Shown piece by piece: positions 48,327-57,419 of a stretch of DNA of 64,000 nucleotides. The position numbers and the translations under genes were made by a program. Position 1 is the first letter of the stretch, and every line of letters begins with the position of its first letter. A model generated the notes under the pieces. That model was not told where the DNA came from. It saw only the letters and a program-made list of their open reading frames with translations, and made no database searches. Origin of the DNA: Inquilinus limosus_F. Its GTDB lineage: Bacteria; Pseudomonadota; Alphaproteobacteria; DSM-16000; Inquilinaceae. The stretch is taken from assembly GCF_051487185.1 (NCBI RefSeq), contig NZ_JAHVDK010000024.1, positions 62,001 through 126,000 on the forward strand, given 5' to 3'.

Positions 48327-48418
48327 TGGTCAACGCGCCTACCAGTTCCTCGACCTCGTCCCCAAGGGCTGCAACGAGGAGGGCTTCAGCCTTTCGATGC
48401 TCTTAGGGCGTCGCGTCG
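48327..48418 (+). pseudogene. Fossil fragment of a DUF899 gene (C-terminal end)
   Basis: Corresponds to the C-terminal coding region of DUF899 copy 2: in one frame it reads AYQFLDLVPKG then CNEEGFSLSM, against AYHFLDLVPKG and RDEDGLNFTM there. One base is missing near the start (ACG-CGCCTAC) and there is no start codon. It abuts the guaA fossil. Confidence 0.75.
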
Positions 48419-48457
48419 ATGCGCCCGGCGGGCTCATGCCGGACGTCCTATGGCGCG

Positions 48458-49138
48458 TCAGGCGGGTTCCGTCTGCTCGCGCCGGCGCACCATTTCGGCG
48501 ATCCAGACCGGCGCATAGGGCGGCGTGCAGCCCGGCGACGCCGGATAGTCGATCAGGACGGCGAGCCGCTCGCCGATCGCGATCGCCCGCTTCCGATGCG
48601 CGCGATGGTGGATGCCGATCTCAGCGAGGCAATGGTTCATCGCCCATTGCTTCGGCTCCGGCGCCTGCTTCATCTCCGCCTCGATCTGGTCGAGCAGCGC
48701 CGAAAGGTCGAGCCCCTCGGCGTTCTTGACCACCCGTTCCGTGGTCAGGCTCCAGCCTGCTCGGCCGACGAGGTCGTCGCCGTCCTTCCAGGCCAGGCGG
48801 AGCTGCTCGGCGTGCCGGCCCGGCTTCACGACATTGACGGTGAACCAGTCGAGGAGCTTGGGCCAACGGATGTCGCGGATCATGGCGTCGAGCTCGGCGG
48901 CGGAGAACGCCTTGGGCTTGCAGATCAGGGTCGCGAGCAGGCGTGCAGCGGTGCCGCCGGTCGCCCAGAGATCAAGGGCGAGCTCGTGCTGCGTCTTGAG
49001 CCGCTTGGCGAGCGCGCGAAGCTGGGCCAGGTTCACGCCATGATCATCCCGACGGCGCGCATTGGTCTCCCGCATCTTCGGGTCTTCAAGTGCGGCGAGT
49101 TCGCAGAGAATATCCTGGAGTGTTGGGCTCGCCGACAT
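48458..49138 (-). CDS. AlkD-like DNA alkylation repair protein
   Basis: 226 residues, all-helical HEAT-like repeats: LGALTQ-type helices such as LAQLRALAKRLKTQHELALD, LWATGGTAARLLATLICKPK, MIRDIRWPKLLDWFTVNVVK, GWSLTTERVVKNAEGLDLSA, KQWAMNHCLAEIGIHHRAHR. AlkD removes bulky or alkylated bases from DNA. The conserved catalytic Trp/Asp-bearing helices are visible only in outline. The ATG at 49138 is preferred to a TTG just ahead. Follows the fossil segment, opposite strand. Confidence 0.85.
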   Translation of the reverse strand: MSASPTLQDILCELAALEDPKMRETNARRRDDHGVNLAQLRALAKRLKTQHELALDLWATGGTAARLLATLICKPKAFSAAELDAMIRDIRWPKLLDWFTVNVVKPGRHAEQLRLAWKDGDDLVGRAGWSLTTERVVKNAEGLDLSALLDQIEAEMKQAPEPKQWAMNHCLAEIGIHHRAHRKRAIAIGERLAVLIDYPASPGCTPPYAPVWIAEMVRRREQTEPA

Positions 49139-49466
49139 CAAGCGCCCCCTGCCCTCGGCGTACTCGGCTTTGTCGTAGACGCCCCCGCGCGATGCACTGA
49201 CGGTATTTCACATCATTTGCTCAGGCAAGAGCCAGCGCCACCGTCATTCTACGCGACAACAGTGTCGCTGCTATCCGATAGAACTCGTGCTGCGGCACGC
49301 AATGGAGCGTCAGGAACAGCCGGATATCGGTGTGGCCGGAGTTTGATCACGCGCAGCCGGCTCCGGGAACCGGCGCATCACAGCGTCTATCGTCTTTGGT
49401 ATCCCGAACTCGCCGAATGGAGATCCCGCCGACTTCACCTGCATCATGCGCGGAAAGGAACCGACG
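49139..49466. other. Intergenic region, no gene seen
   Basis: About 330 bases between AlkD (leftward) and the cupin (rightward). Composition is slightly less GC-rich than average. No ribosome site with a convincing protein, no terminator. It may contain decayed sequence like that at 48207-48418, but I cannot identify its source. Confidence 0.35.
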
Positions 49467-49931
49467 ATGGGTAAAAACGACAGCAAAGAGTTCGTTCTTG
49501 CAGGGGTTGTCATGAAACGCCTGCTGTCCGGAGACCAGACCGCGGGGCAGTTCTGCCTTTTCGAGAACAGAAGCGGCGGAAACACGAGGACGCCGATCCA
49601 TGTCCACGCCAGGGACGACGAGACGGTCTACATCATCGAAGGCGAGCTGACCGCGGTGATCGACGGCCGGCCTCGACGCCTGACCGCAGGCGAGAGCGCC
49701 TTCCTGCCGCGCGGCATTCCGCACCAGCTTATGAACATGAGCGGCAATCCCAGCCGATACATCTTGATCGGGACCCCCGCTCTGTTCGACCGGTTTCTCG
49801 AGGAAGCTGGCCACGAGCTTCAACCGGACGAAATCGTGGGGCCGCCGACGCCTGAGGAGATCGAGCGTCTCCGCGAGGCTTCGCCAAGATTCGGCATCAC
49901 TCTGCTCCCGGATTGGCCACCGCCCAGGTGA
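49467..49931 (+). CDS. Cupin-domain protein
   Basis: 154 residues. Cupin motif 1: TRTPIHVHARDDETVYIIEG (His-x-His, Glu), motif 2: GESAFLPRGIPHQLMN (His). Single-domain cupins act as dioxygenases, isomerases or regulators; metal ligands are complete. The ATG at 49467 has AAAGGA; an upstream ATG has none. Substrate unknown. Confidence 0.88.
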   Translation: MGKNDSKEFVLAGVVMKRLLSGDQTAGQFCLFENRSGGNTRTPIHVHARDDETVYIIEGELTAVIDGRPRRLTAGESAFLPRGIPHQLMNMSGNPSRYILIGTPALFDRFLEEAGHELQPDEIVGPPTPEEIERLREASPRFGITLLPDWPPPR

Positions 49932-50018
49932 CGCAGTTGTCCCGGGCGGCAAGACGTCTCCTGGCAAGCGGCAGAGCGCGAAGCGGACGATCCTGCCGCT
50001 CCGCCAGCCTCTCAGAAC

Positions 50019-50636
50019 TCAAGACCCATGAGCGGCTGCCTGACGTGAGCGGGCCTTCTCTGGCCAACCAGCCAAGGCTTGCTCGGCCACCGCCTGGAGA
50101 ACTTCACGACGGAAACCCGCTTTTGCCTGCACGGCCAGGCCGTGTGTCACCGCCATGACATATGCGGCCAGGGTTGCGCAGTCGGCAGTTTTCGGAAGAT
50201 CACCCTCTGCCTTCGCCCTCTCGAACCGCTCGCGAAGCATCGCTTCGCCGGTGGCGCGATACTCAATCAGGGCCTGGCGGATAGGTTCGGCGTCGTCCGA
50301 GCCCGCCAAGACGCCGTTGACACCCAAGCAGCCTGTGCGGTCGGGATAGCGCGTGTTGAGTTCAACCGCGCCACGCAGGAAGTGTGCAGCAACCTGGCGC
50401 GCTGTGGGCAGCTGAAGCGCCTCTGGAAGGTAGCCCAGGTATCGCTCGTGATAGCGAGCCAGGGCTCGGCGGAAGAGCGCTTCCTTGTTGCCGAATGCAG
50501 AATAGAGGGCGGGCCTCTCGACGCCCGTAGCCTCAGTCAGGTCAGCGTAGGAGGTGCCCTCGTAACCCTTCCGCCAGAAGACACACAGCGCAGCGTCAAG
50601 GGCTGTCTCTACGCAAAATTCGCGATGGCGCCCCAT
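50019..50636 (-). CDS. TetR-family regulator (divergent from SDR)
   Basis: 205 residues: FCVETALDAALCVFWRKGYE, TSYADLTEATGVERPALYSA, FGNKEALFRRALARYHERYL, then a TetR_C-type ligand domain (GCLGVNGVLAGSDDAEPIRQ). Divergent from the SDR at 50798 with a 161-base space carrying two related dyads, the likely operators. Induction by an unknown small molecule that the SDR may metabolise is a plausible inference. Confidence 0.93.
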   Translation of the reverse strand: MGRHREFCVETALDAALCVFWRKGYEGTSYADLTEATGVERPALYSAFGNKEALFRRALARYHERYLGYLPEALQLPTARQVAAHFLRGAVELNTRYPDRTGCLGVNGVLAGSDDAEPIRQALIEYRATGEAMLRERFERAKAEGDLPKTADCATLAAYVMAVTHGLAVQAKAGFRREVLQAVAEQALAGWPEKARSRQAAAHGS

Positions 50637-50657
50637 CAGGTCGACTCAGCTTTTTTC

Positions 50658-50675
50658 ATAACGATCATTACTAAA
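50658..50675. promoter_or_regulatory. Second, degenerate TetR operator
   Basis: ATAACGATCATTACTAAA shares AACG-two-CATTAC with the complement of the strong dyad at 50714-50735. It lies just upstream of the TetR gene start. Confidence 0.45.
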
Positions 50676-50679
50676 TCGC

Positions 50680-50708
50680 TTGACAGCCCTTGTCCACATT
50701 TCATACCA
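50680..50708 (+). promoter_or_regulatory. Predicted sigma70 promoter of the SDR gene
   Basis: TTGACA (50680-50685), 17-base spacer, ATACCA (50703-50708). The strong dyad lies just downstream of this -10, so a bound TetR protein would block the polymerase. Confidence 0.5.
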
Positions 50709-50713
50709 GTTGT

Positions 50714-50735
50714 TATCGTAATGGACGTTACGATA
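50714..50735. promoter_or_regulatory. TetR operator candidate
   Basis: TATCGTAA, six bases, TTACGATA: perfect 8-bp inverted repeat centred between divergent tetR and SDR genes, directly after the SDR promoter -10. Confidence 0.65.
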
Positions 50736-50797
50736 GCAGGGCGAAGTCGCCCGCTCAGATCAGGCGATGTCCTGGTCGTGTACCCGAAAGGATTTTC

Positions 50798-51559
50798 ATG
50801 TCGAACATGCTGAAGGGCAAGGTCGTCCTGATCACGGGCGGCTCGCGTGGTCTTGGTGCCGCGACGGCGGAGGCGTTCGCCGAGCGCGGAGCGGATGTTG
50901 CAATCAGCTACGCCGCCTCGGCCGACAAGGCGGAGGCCGTCGTGGCGAAGCTGAAGGCGAAGGGTACTCGCGCGATCGCGATCAAGAGCGATCAGGCCGA
51001 CCTATCTTCCGCCAAGCCTCTGATCGACTCGGTGATCGCCGAATTCGGCAAGCTCGACATCCTCGTGAACAATGCCGGCATCGCGATCCAGGGTCAGCTC
51101 GTAGACGATCCCGAGCTTGATGGAGACAAATACAATCGCCAGTGGCAGGTCAATGTCATGGGCACGATCGCCAACACTCGCGCGGCAGCGCCCAGACTGA
51201 GCAACGGCGGTCGGATCATCTTCATCGGCTCCCTTCTCGGCTCCAACGTACCCTTCCCGGGTGTTGCCGATTATGCCGGAACAAAGTGGGCGCTCGCCGG
51301 ATACGCGAAGGGCATCGCGCGCGACCTCGGCCCCCGAAATATCACTGTGAATGTCGTACAGCCGGGCATCATGCCCACGGACATGGCCTCGGACGTCGCC
51401 GGTGAGCTTCCGGACCGCGAGTCCATCCTGGACATGCATCCGATCCGTCGCATCGCAACCCTCGAAGAAGTGGCAGAAACCGTCTGCTTCCTCGCCGGAC
51501 CTTCTGCGGGCTACATCAACGGTGAGACCATAAATATAGCCGGTGGTCTCGGGATCTGA
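50798..51559 (+). CDS. Short-chain dehydrogenase/reductase
   Basis: 253 residues. Rossmann TGGSRGLGAATAEAFAERGA, NNAG at about residue 91 (ILVNNAGIAI), YAGTKWALAGYAKGIA (Tyr-x-x-x-Lys, with Gly/Thr between), NITVNVVQPGIMPTDM and the C-terminal YINGETINIAGG. Classical SDR; substrate unknown, NADP(H) or NAD(H) not decided. Start ATG 50798 with GAAAGGA; another ATG nine bases later (MLKGK) is also possible. Codon use is less GC-rich than average. Controlled, by inference, by the divergent TetR protein. Confidence 0.92.
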   Translation: MSNMLKGKVVLITGGSRGLGAATAEAFAERGADVAISYAASADKAEAVVAKLKAKGTRAIAIKSDQADLSSAKPLIDSVIAEFGKLDILVNNAGIAIQGQLVDDPELDGDKYNRQWQVNVMGTIANTRAAAPRLSNGGRIIFIGSLLGSNVPFPGVADYAGTKWALAGYAKGIARDLGPRNITVNVVQPGIMPTDMASDVAGELPDRESILDMHPIRRIATLEEVAETVCFLAGPSAGYINGETINIAGGLGI

Positions 51560-51618
51560 GCGCCGACGATCAGGTGAAGAGGATCAAATGATCTAATAGA
51601 CCTTCACGCAGTCCGACG

Positions 51619-51649
51619 GGCCGCAACCGTAAAGAAAGCGGTTGCGGCC
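51619..51649 (+). terminator. Rho-independent-like terminator after the SDR gene
   Basis: GGCCGCAACCG, loop TAAAGAAAG, CGGTTGCGGCC: perfect 11-bp stem followed by ATTTAAGT, 60 bases after the stop. The rest of the space to guaA (51650-51861) shows no gene. Confidence 0.8.
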
Positions 51650-51861
51650 ATTTAAGTCCTCCTAATCGAGGCTCTCGGATGAGCTGACGAGCGCCACCCG
51701 ATCAGAGTCTTTGGAAGACGCATCCCAAAAACGGGCGCAGATCGCACTTGCAAATCAAAGATCGAGGACGCTGGCCAATTGAGTGGCATACGGACGGAAA
51801 AAGCAATTGGACGATGGCAAAAATCGCCGCCGGACCTACGCCATTACCGCCGTTTTCCCCC

Positions 51862-53436
51862 TCACTCCCACTCGATCGTCCCCGGCGGCTTCGAGGTGAT
51901 GTCGTAGACGACGCGGTTGATGCCGCGCACCTCGTTGACGATGCGGGTCGAGACCCGGCCCAGGAATTCGTGGTCGAAGGGGTAGTAGTCGGCGGTCATG
52001 CCGTCGGTGGAAGTCACGGCGCGCAGGGCGCAGACATAGTCGTAGGTGCGGCCGTCGCCCATCACGCCCACCGTGCGCACCGGCAGCAGCACGGCGAAGG
52101 CCTGCCAGATCGCGTCATAGAGGCCGGCGCGGCGGATCTCCTCGAGATAGATCACGTCGGCCTTGCGCAGGATCTCCAGCATGTCGCGGGTGACCGCGCC
52201 GGGGATGCGGATGCCCAGCCCCGGCCCCGGGAAGGGGTGGCGGCCGACGAAATCCTCGGGCAGGCCCAGCTCGCGGCCCAGCGCCCGCACCTCGTCCTTG
52301 AACAGCTCGCGCAGCGGCTCGACCAGGGCCAGCTTCATCCGCTCCGGCAGGCCGCCGACATTGTGGTGGCTCTTGATCGTCACCGACGGGCCGCCGGTGA
52401 AGGACACGCTCTCAATCACGTCGGGGTAGAGCGTGCCCTGGGCCAGGAAGCGGGCGCCCTCGATCTTCTCCGCCTCGGCGTCGAACACCTCGACGAAGGC
52501 GGCGCCGATGATCTTGCGCTTCTGCTCCGGGTCGGTGATGCCCTCGAGCCGGCCGAGGAACAGGTCCGACGCGTCGACATGCACCAGCGGGATGTTATAG
52601 TGGCCGCGGAACAGCGACACCACCTGCTCCGCCTCGCCCGCCCGCATCAGCCCGGTGTCGACGAAGATGCAGGTCAGCTGGTCGCCGATCGCCTCGTGGA
52701 TCAGCACCGCCGCCACCGCGCTGTCGACGCCGCCCGACAGCCCGCAGATCACCTTGCCGTCGCCGACCTGGGCGCGGATCTTCTGGATCTCCGCCTCGCG
52801 GAAGGCGGCCATGGTCCAGCTGCCGCCGCAGCCGCAGACCCGGTGGGTGAAGTTACGCAGCAGGTCCGCGCCATGCGGCGTGTGCACCACCTCGGGGTGG
52901 AACTGCACGCCGTAGAAGCGGCGGTGGTCGTCGGCGATCACGGCGAAGGGCGCGTTGTCGCTGGTGGCGACAACGCGGAAGCCGTCCGGCAGCCGGGTGA
53001 CGCGGTCGCCATGGCTCATCCACACCTGCTCGCGCTGGCCCACCTCCCACAACCCGTCGAACAGGGCGCAACTCTCCCCCACCTCGATCCAGGCGCGCCC
53101 GAATTCGCGGTGGTGGCCGCCCTCCACCGCCCCGCCGAGCTGCTCGCACATGGTCTGCTGGCCGTAGCAGATGCCGAGCACCGGCACACCGAGCTCGAAC
53201 ACCAGCTGCGGCGCGCGGGGCGAAGCATCCTCGGTGACCGAGGCCGGCCCGCCGGACAGGATGATGCCGCGCGGCGCGAAGGCGCTGATCCGGTCGGCCC
53301 CGGCGTGGTTGAACGGCCAGATCTCGCAATAGACGCCGGACTCGCGGACCCGGCGGGCGATCAGCTGGGTGACCTGGCTGCCGAAATCGAGAATGAGGAT
53401 GCGGTCCGGCGACGGCGTGGCGGTCGGGGCGGTCAT
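51862..53436 (-). CDS. guaA: GMP synthase (glutamine-hydrolysing)
   Basis: 524 residues, XMP to GMP. Glutamine amidotransferase domain (1-205): ILSGGPASVT, GVPVLGICYGQQTMCEQLGG with nucleophile Cys90, QFHPEVVHT. ATP pyrophosphatase domain (about 215-400) with SGGVDSAVAAVLIHE (PP-loop). C-terminal dimerisation domain ending KPPGTIEWE. Complete and canonical. The ATG at 53436 was chosen; a long upstream open frame is antisense-type noise. Its 3' end exists a second time as a fossil at 48207-48318. Confidence 0.97.
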   Translation of the reverse strand: MTAPTATPSPDRILILDFGSQVTQLIARRVRESGVYCEIWPFNHAGADRISAFAPRGIILSGGPASVTEDASPRAPQLVFELGVPVLGICYGQQTMCEQLGGAVEGGHHREFGRAWIEVGESCALFDGLWEVGQREQVWMSHGDRVTRLPDGFRVVATSDNAPFAVIADDHRRFYGVQFHPEVVHTPHGADLLRNFTHRVCGCGGSWTMAAFREAEIQKIRAQVGDGKVICGLSGGVDSAVAAVLIHEAIGDQLTCIFVDTGLMRAGEAEQVVSLFRGHYNIPLVHVDASDLFLGRLEGITDPEQKRKIIGAAFVEVFDAEAEKIEGARFLAQGTLYPDVIESVSFTGGPSVTIKSHHNVGGLPERMKLALVEPLRELFKDEVRALGRELGLPEDFVGRHPFPGPGLGIRIPGAVTRDMLEILRKADVIYLEEIRRAGLYDAIWQAFAVLLPVRTVGVMGDGRTYDYVCALRAVTSTDGMTADYYPFDHEFLGRVSTRIVNEVRGINRVVYDITSKPPGTIEWE

Positions 53437-53546
53437 GGCAACTCCGGGGCGGGCGGTGGGACGGAGCTTTACCCCTCCCCCGCCTCCGGCACAAGCGACG
53501 CGGCCCGCGCCCGGCGCGCGGCCTGTATGCGCGGGGCGAAGACGGC

Positions 53547-53819
53547 TCAGACCATCATCAGCGCGGCGACCGCCGCGACCAGCAGCAGCTGGCCCCCGGC
53601 GATCAGCAGCAGGCGGGTCCGGAACGGCTCCTTGCGCGTCTTGTGGCGCAGCAGCCGCTGCCCGGCGATGGCGCCGGGCGTGCCGCCGAGGACGGCCAGG
53701 GCCAGGAGCGTGCGCTCGGGGATCCGGCGCCGGCCGCCGACGGCGCACCACTTGTCCCAGGCGAACAGGCCGAAGGCGGCCGCGCTGGCGGCCAGGAGAT
53801 AGAGCGCCAGGGCGGTCAT
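53547..53819 (-). CDS. DUF1294 membrane protein
   Basis: 90 residues: ALYLLAASAAAFGLFAWDKW, the DUF1294 core GGRRRIPERTLLALAVLGGT, PGAIAGQRLLRHKTRKEPFR and a last helix LLLIAGGQLLLVAAVAALM. Three to four short helices in the inner membrane. Function unknown. Its ATG overlaps the GNAT stop (ATGA); last gene of the unit begun by the methyltransferase at 55686. Confidence 0.85.
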   Translation of the reverse strand: MTALALYLLAASAAAFGLFAWDKWCAVGGRRRIPERTLLALAVLGGTPGAIAGQRLLRHKTRKEPFRTRLLLIAGGQLLLVAAVAALMMV

Positions 53820-54346
53820 GCGGTCGGGGAAATGCGCCGGTCGAAGCGGAAGGCGCTCTCCGCCAGCACGGCGCCGCCGAAGCGCTCCAGCCGGTCGGCA
53901 TAGGGCTCGCCGCCGAGATGGCGGTAGAAGCCAGTGGCGCGGAAATTGGCGGTCAGGGCCCAGAGCATGAACGGCATCATGCTGCGCTCGGCGAACCAGT
54001 CCGACGCCGCGGCCATCAGCGCCCTTCCGTGCCCCCTCCCCTTGGCTCGGTCGAGCAGGTAGAGAGCGTAAATCTCGCCCCAGCCGAAGCCCGGCGCGCC
54101 ACGGGCCCGGCCGCAATAGGCGAAGCCGACCGGCACCGCCCCGCCGGCCGGCGTCGGATCGAGGGCGAGGAAGGTCGCGGTGCCGTCCTCATGCGCCAGC
54201 TGGCGCTCATGGCCGCGCTGGCGCTCGGTCACGGTCATCCGGTCCAGGAACTCGTCCGGCACCAGGCCGCGATAGGTCTCCTGCCAGGCCTGGACATGGA
54301 TCCGCGCGATCGCCGGCGCGTCGGCCAGGATCGCGCGGCGGATCAT
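53816..54346 (-). CDS. GNAT-family N-acetyltransferase
   Basis: 176 residues: IRRAILADAPAIARIHVQAW, then EIYALYLLDRAKGRGHGRAL (motif A, R/Q-G-x-G-x-G/A), MAAASDWFAERSMMPFMLWA, NFRATGFYRHLGGEPYADRL. Similar to acetyltransferases acting on small amines or protein N termini; substrate unknown. Two bases after the methyltransferase stop, overlapping DUF1294 by 4. Confidence 0.88.
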   Translation of the reverse strand: MIRRAILADAPAIARIHVQAWQETYRGLVPDEFLDRMTVTERQRGHERQLAHEDGTATFLALDPTPAGGAVPVGFAYCGRARGAPGFGWGEIYALYLLDRAKGRGHGRALMAAASDWFAERSMMPFMLWALTANFRATGFYRHLGGEPYADRLERFGGAVLAESAFRFDRRISPTA

Positions 54347-54348
54347 GC

Positions 54349-55686
54349 TCAGCCCTCCGTCCCGGCGGCGTCGGCCGCATCGGCCTTCGGCCCGCGCTCC
54401 AGCACCGCGACGAAGAAGCCGTCGGTGCCGTTGGCCGCGGGCGACAGGCGCAGCATGCCGGCGGTCGGTGCCGGGCCGGTGCCCACCGCCTCGGCCCACA
54501 CCTCCTCGACCGGTACCAGCCGGTAGTCGGGATGGGTGGCGAGGAATTGCTCCACCTGCGCCTCGTTCTCCTCGCGCAGCAGCGAGCAGGTGGCGTAGAT
54601 CACCCGGCCGCCATCCGGCTTGGCCAAGCGGGCGGCGCTGTCCAGGATCTCGCGCTGGACGCCGAGCAGCCGGTCGAGGTCGATCGGCCGCCAACGGGCG
54701 TCGGGGTTGCGGCGCCAGGCGCCGGTGCCGCTGCAGGGCGCATCGATCAGCACCCGGTCGAACTTGCCGCGCTGCTTCTTCACCCAGCGGTCGCGCTCAT
54801 TCTCCAGCAGCTTGGGTTCGACATTGTCGATGCCGGCGCGGCGCAGCCGCTCCTTGCCGCGGTCGAGCCGGCCCTTGGAGACGTCGCAGGCCACCACCCT
54901 GCCCTTGCCCTGCATCCGCGCGGCGAGGGCCAGCGCCTTGCCGCCGGCGCCGGAGCAGAAATCCACCACCTGCTGGCCCGGCCGGGCGTCGACCAGGAGG
55001 GCGATCAACTGCGAGCCCTCGTCCTGGACCTCGATCAGGCCGGACTGGAAGGCGGGATGGCGGCCGAGCTGCGGCCGGCCCTTGACCCGGATGCCGAGCG
55101 GCGACAGCGGCGTCGGCTCCACCGAAAGCTTGCCGGCGGCGAGGGTCTGCAGCACCTCGTCGCGGCTGCCGCGCAGCTCGTTCACCCGCAGGTCGAGCGG
55201 CGCCTGGTCCAGCAGCGCCGCCACCTCCTGCTCGTAGCGGTCGCCGAAATTCGTTTCCAGCGAGGCCGCGGCCCACTCCGGGATCTCGCTGCGCACCGGC
55301 TTCGGCATCTCGGGATGGTCGAGCGGCTGGCCGGCCGTGGCCTTGACCAGCGCCTCCTCCGGCTTGTCGAGCGGGATCGGCGCGTAGGTGTCGCCGGAGA
55401 ACAGCCGGCCCATGTCCTTGATCCCAACGCCTTCGGCCAGGGTCAGCTCGGCGATCACCCGGTTGCGCGGCGTGTCCTCGGCCTCGACCTGGGCCAGCCA
55501 CCAGCCCAGCCGGGCATGGTGGCGCAGCACGGCGTAGACGCGGCCGGCGATCTCGCTGCGGTCCTTCGAGCCGATGAAGCGGCGGGTGCGGAAATAGGCC
55601 GAGACCACGGCGTCAGCGGGGCGGTTCTCGGCGGCGATGCGCTCGAGAATGTCGATCGTGGCCTGGATTCGGGCGGAGGGGGTCAT
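54349..55686 (-). CDS. rsmB: RsmB/NOP2-type RNA (cytosine-C5) methyltransferase
   Basis: 445 residues. NusB-like N-terminal region (RIQATIDILERIAAENRPAD), catalytic SAM domain: VVDFCSGAGGKALALAARMQ, VACDVSKGRLDRGKER, and the two catalytic cysteines in DAPCSGTGAWRRNPD and IYATCSLLREENE. Methylates C5 of a cytosine, expected 16S rRNA C967 by homology. Symbol rests on overall RsmB-like architecture. Heads a unit with GNAT and DUF1294. Confidence 0.87.
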   Translation of the reverse strand: MTPSARIQATIDILERIAAENRPADAVVSAYFRTRRFIGSKDRSEIAGRVYAVLRHHARLGWWLAQVEAEDTPRNRVIAELTLAEGVGIKDMGRLFSGDTYAPIPLDKPEEALVKATAGQPLDHPEMPKPVRSEIPEWAAASLETNFGDRYEQEVAALLDQAPLDLRVNELRGSRDEVLQTLAAGKLSVEPTPLSPLGIRVKGRPQLGRHPAFQSGLIEVQDEGSQLIALLVDARPGQQVVDFCSGAGGKALALAARMQGKGRVVACDVSKGRLDRGKERLRRAGIDNVEPKLLENERDRWVKKQRGKFDRVLIDAPCSGTGAWRRNPDARWRPIDLDRLLGVQREILDSAARLAKPDGGRVIYATCSLLREENEAQVEQFLATHPDYRLVPVEEVWAEAVGTGPAPTAGMLRLSPAANGTDGFFVAVLERGPKADAADAAGTEG

Positions 55687-55783
55687 GGTCCGGAGCGTAG
55701 CAGGAAAACGCGCCTTCTACCGCGCTTCCGCCGCGGCTGCCAACCTTTGCCCGACGGCGCGGGCGAGCTATGCGCCGCCGGTA

Positions 55784-56914
<1,131 letters not shown>

Positions 56915-56927
56915 CACCCCATGCAGG

Positions 56928-57410
56928 TCATCCCCGTCCGCGATAGGGCGGCACGCCCTGGTCGGGCAGCCACAGCCCCTCGGGCGCCGGCCCGCTCTGG
57001 TAGAACACGTCGATCGGGATGCCGCCCCGCGGGTACCAGTAGCCGCCGATGCGCAGCCAGCGCGGCTTCATCGCCTGGATCAGCCGCTCCGCCACATAGA
57101 CGGTGCAGTCCTCGTGGAAGGCACCGTGGTTGCGGAACGAGCCGAGGAACAGCTTCAGCGACTTGCTCTCGACGATCTTCGCCGCCGGGGCGTAGTCGAT
57201 CACCAGATGTGCGAAGTCCGGCTGGCCGGTGATCGGGCACAGCGAGGTGAACTCCGGCGCGGTGAAGCGCACCAGGTAGAGCTGCTTCGGCCGCGGATTC
57301 GGCACCGTCTCCAGCACCGCCTCTTCCGGCGACGCGGGCAGCGCCGTCGGCTGGCCGAGCTGGGTGAGCGCCTCGGTTCCCTGCGCCTGCGCTTTCGCCT
57401 TGCGGGCCAT
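56928..57410 (-). CDS. queF: NADPH-dependent 7-cyano-7-deazaguanine reductase
   Basis: 160 residues, short (YkvM-like) QueF. Catalytic Cys58 in FTSLCPITGQPDFAHLVIDY and Asp65; substrate loop ESKSLKLFLGSFRNHGAFHE. Reduces preQ0 to preQ1. It lies between queG and tgt, 10-13 bases from each. Confidence 0.95.
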   Translation of the reverse strand: MARKAKAQAQGTEALTQLGQPTALPASPEEAVLETVPNPRPKQLYLVRFTAPEFTSLCPITGQPDFAHLVIDYAPAAKIVESKSLKLFLGSFRNHGAFHEDCTVYVAERLIQAMKPRWLRIGGYWYPRGGIPIDVFYQSGPAPEGLWLPDQGVPPYRGRG

Positions 57411-57419
57411 GATCTCTCC

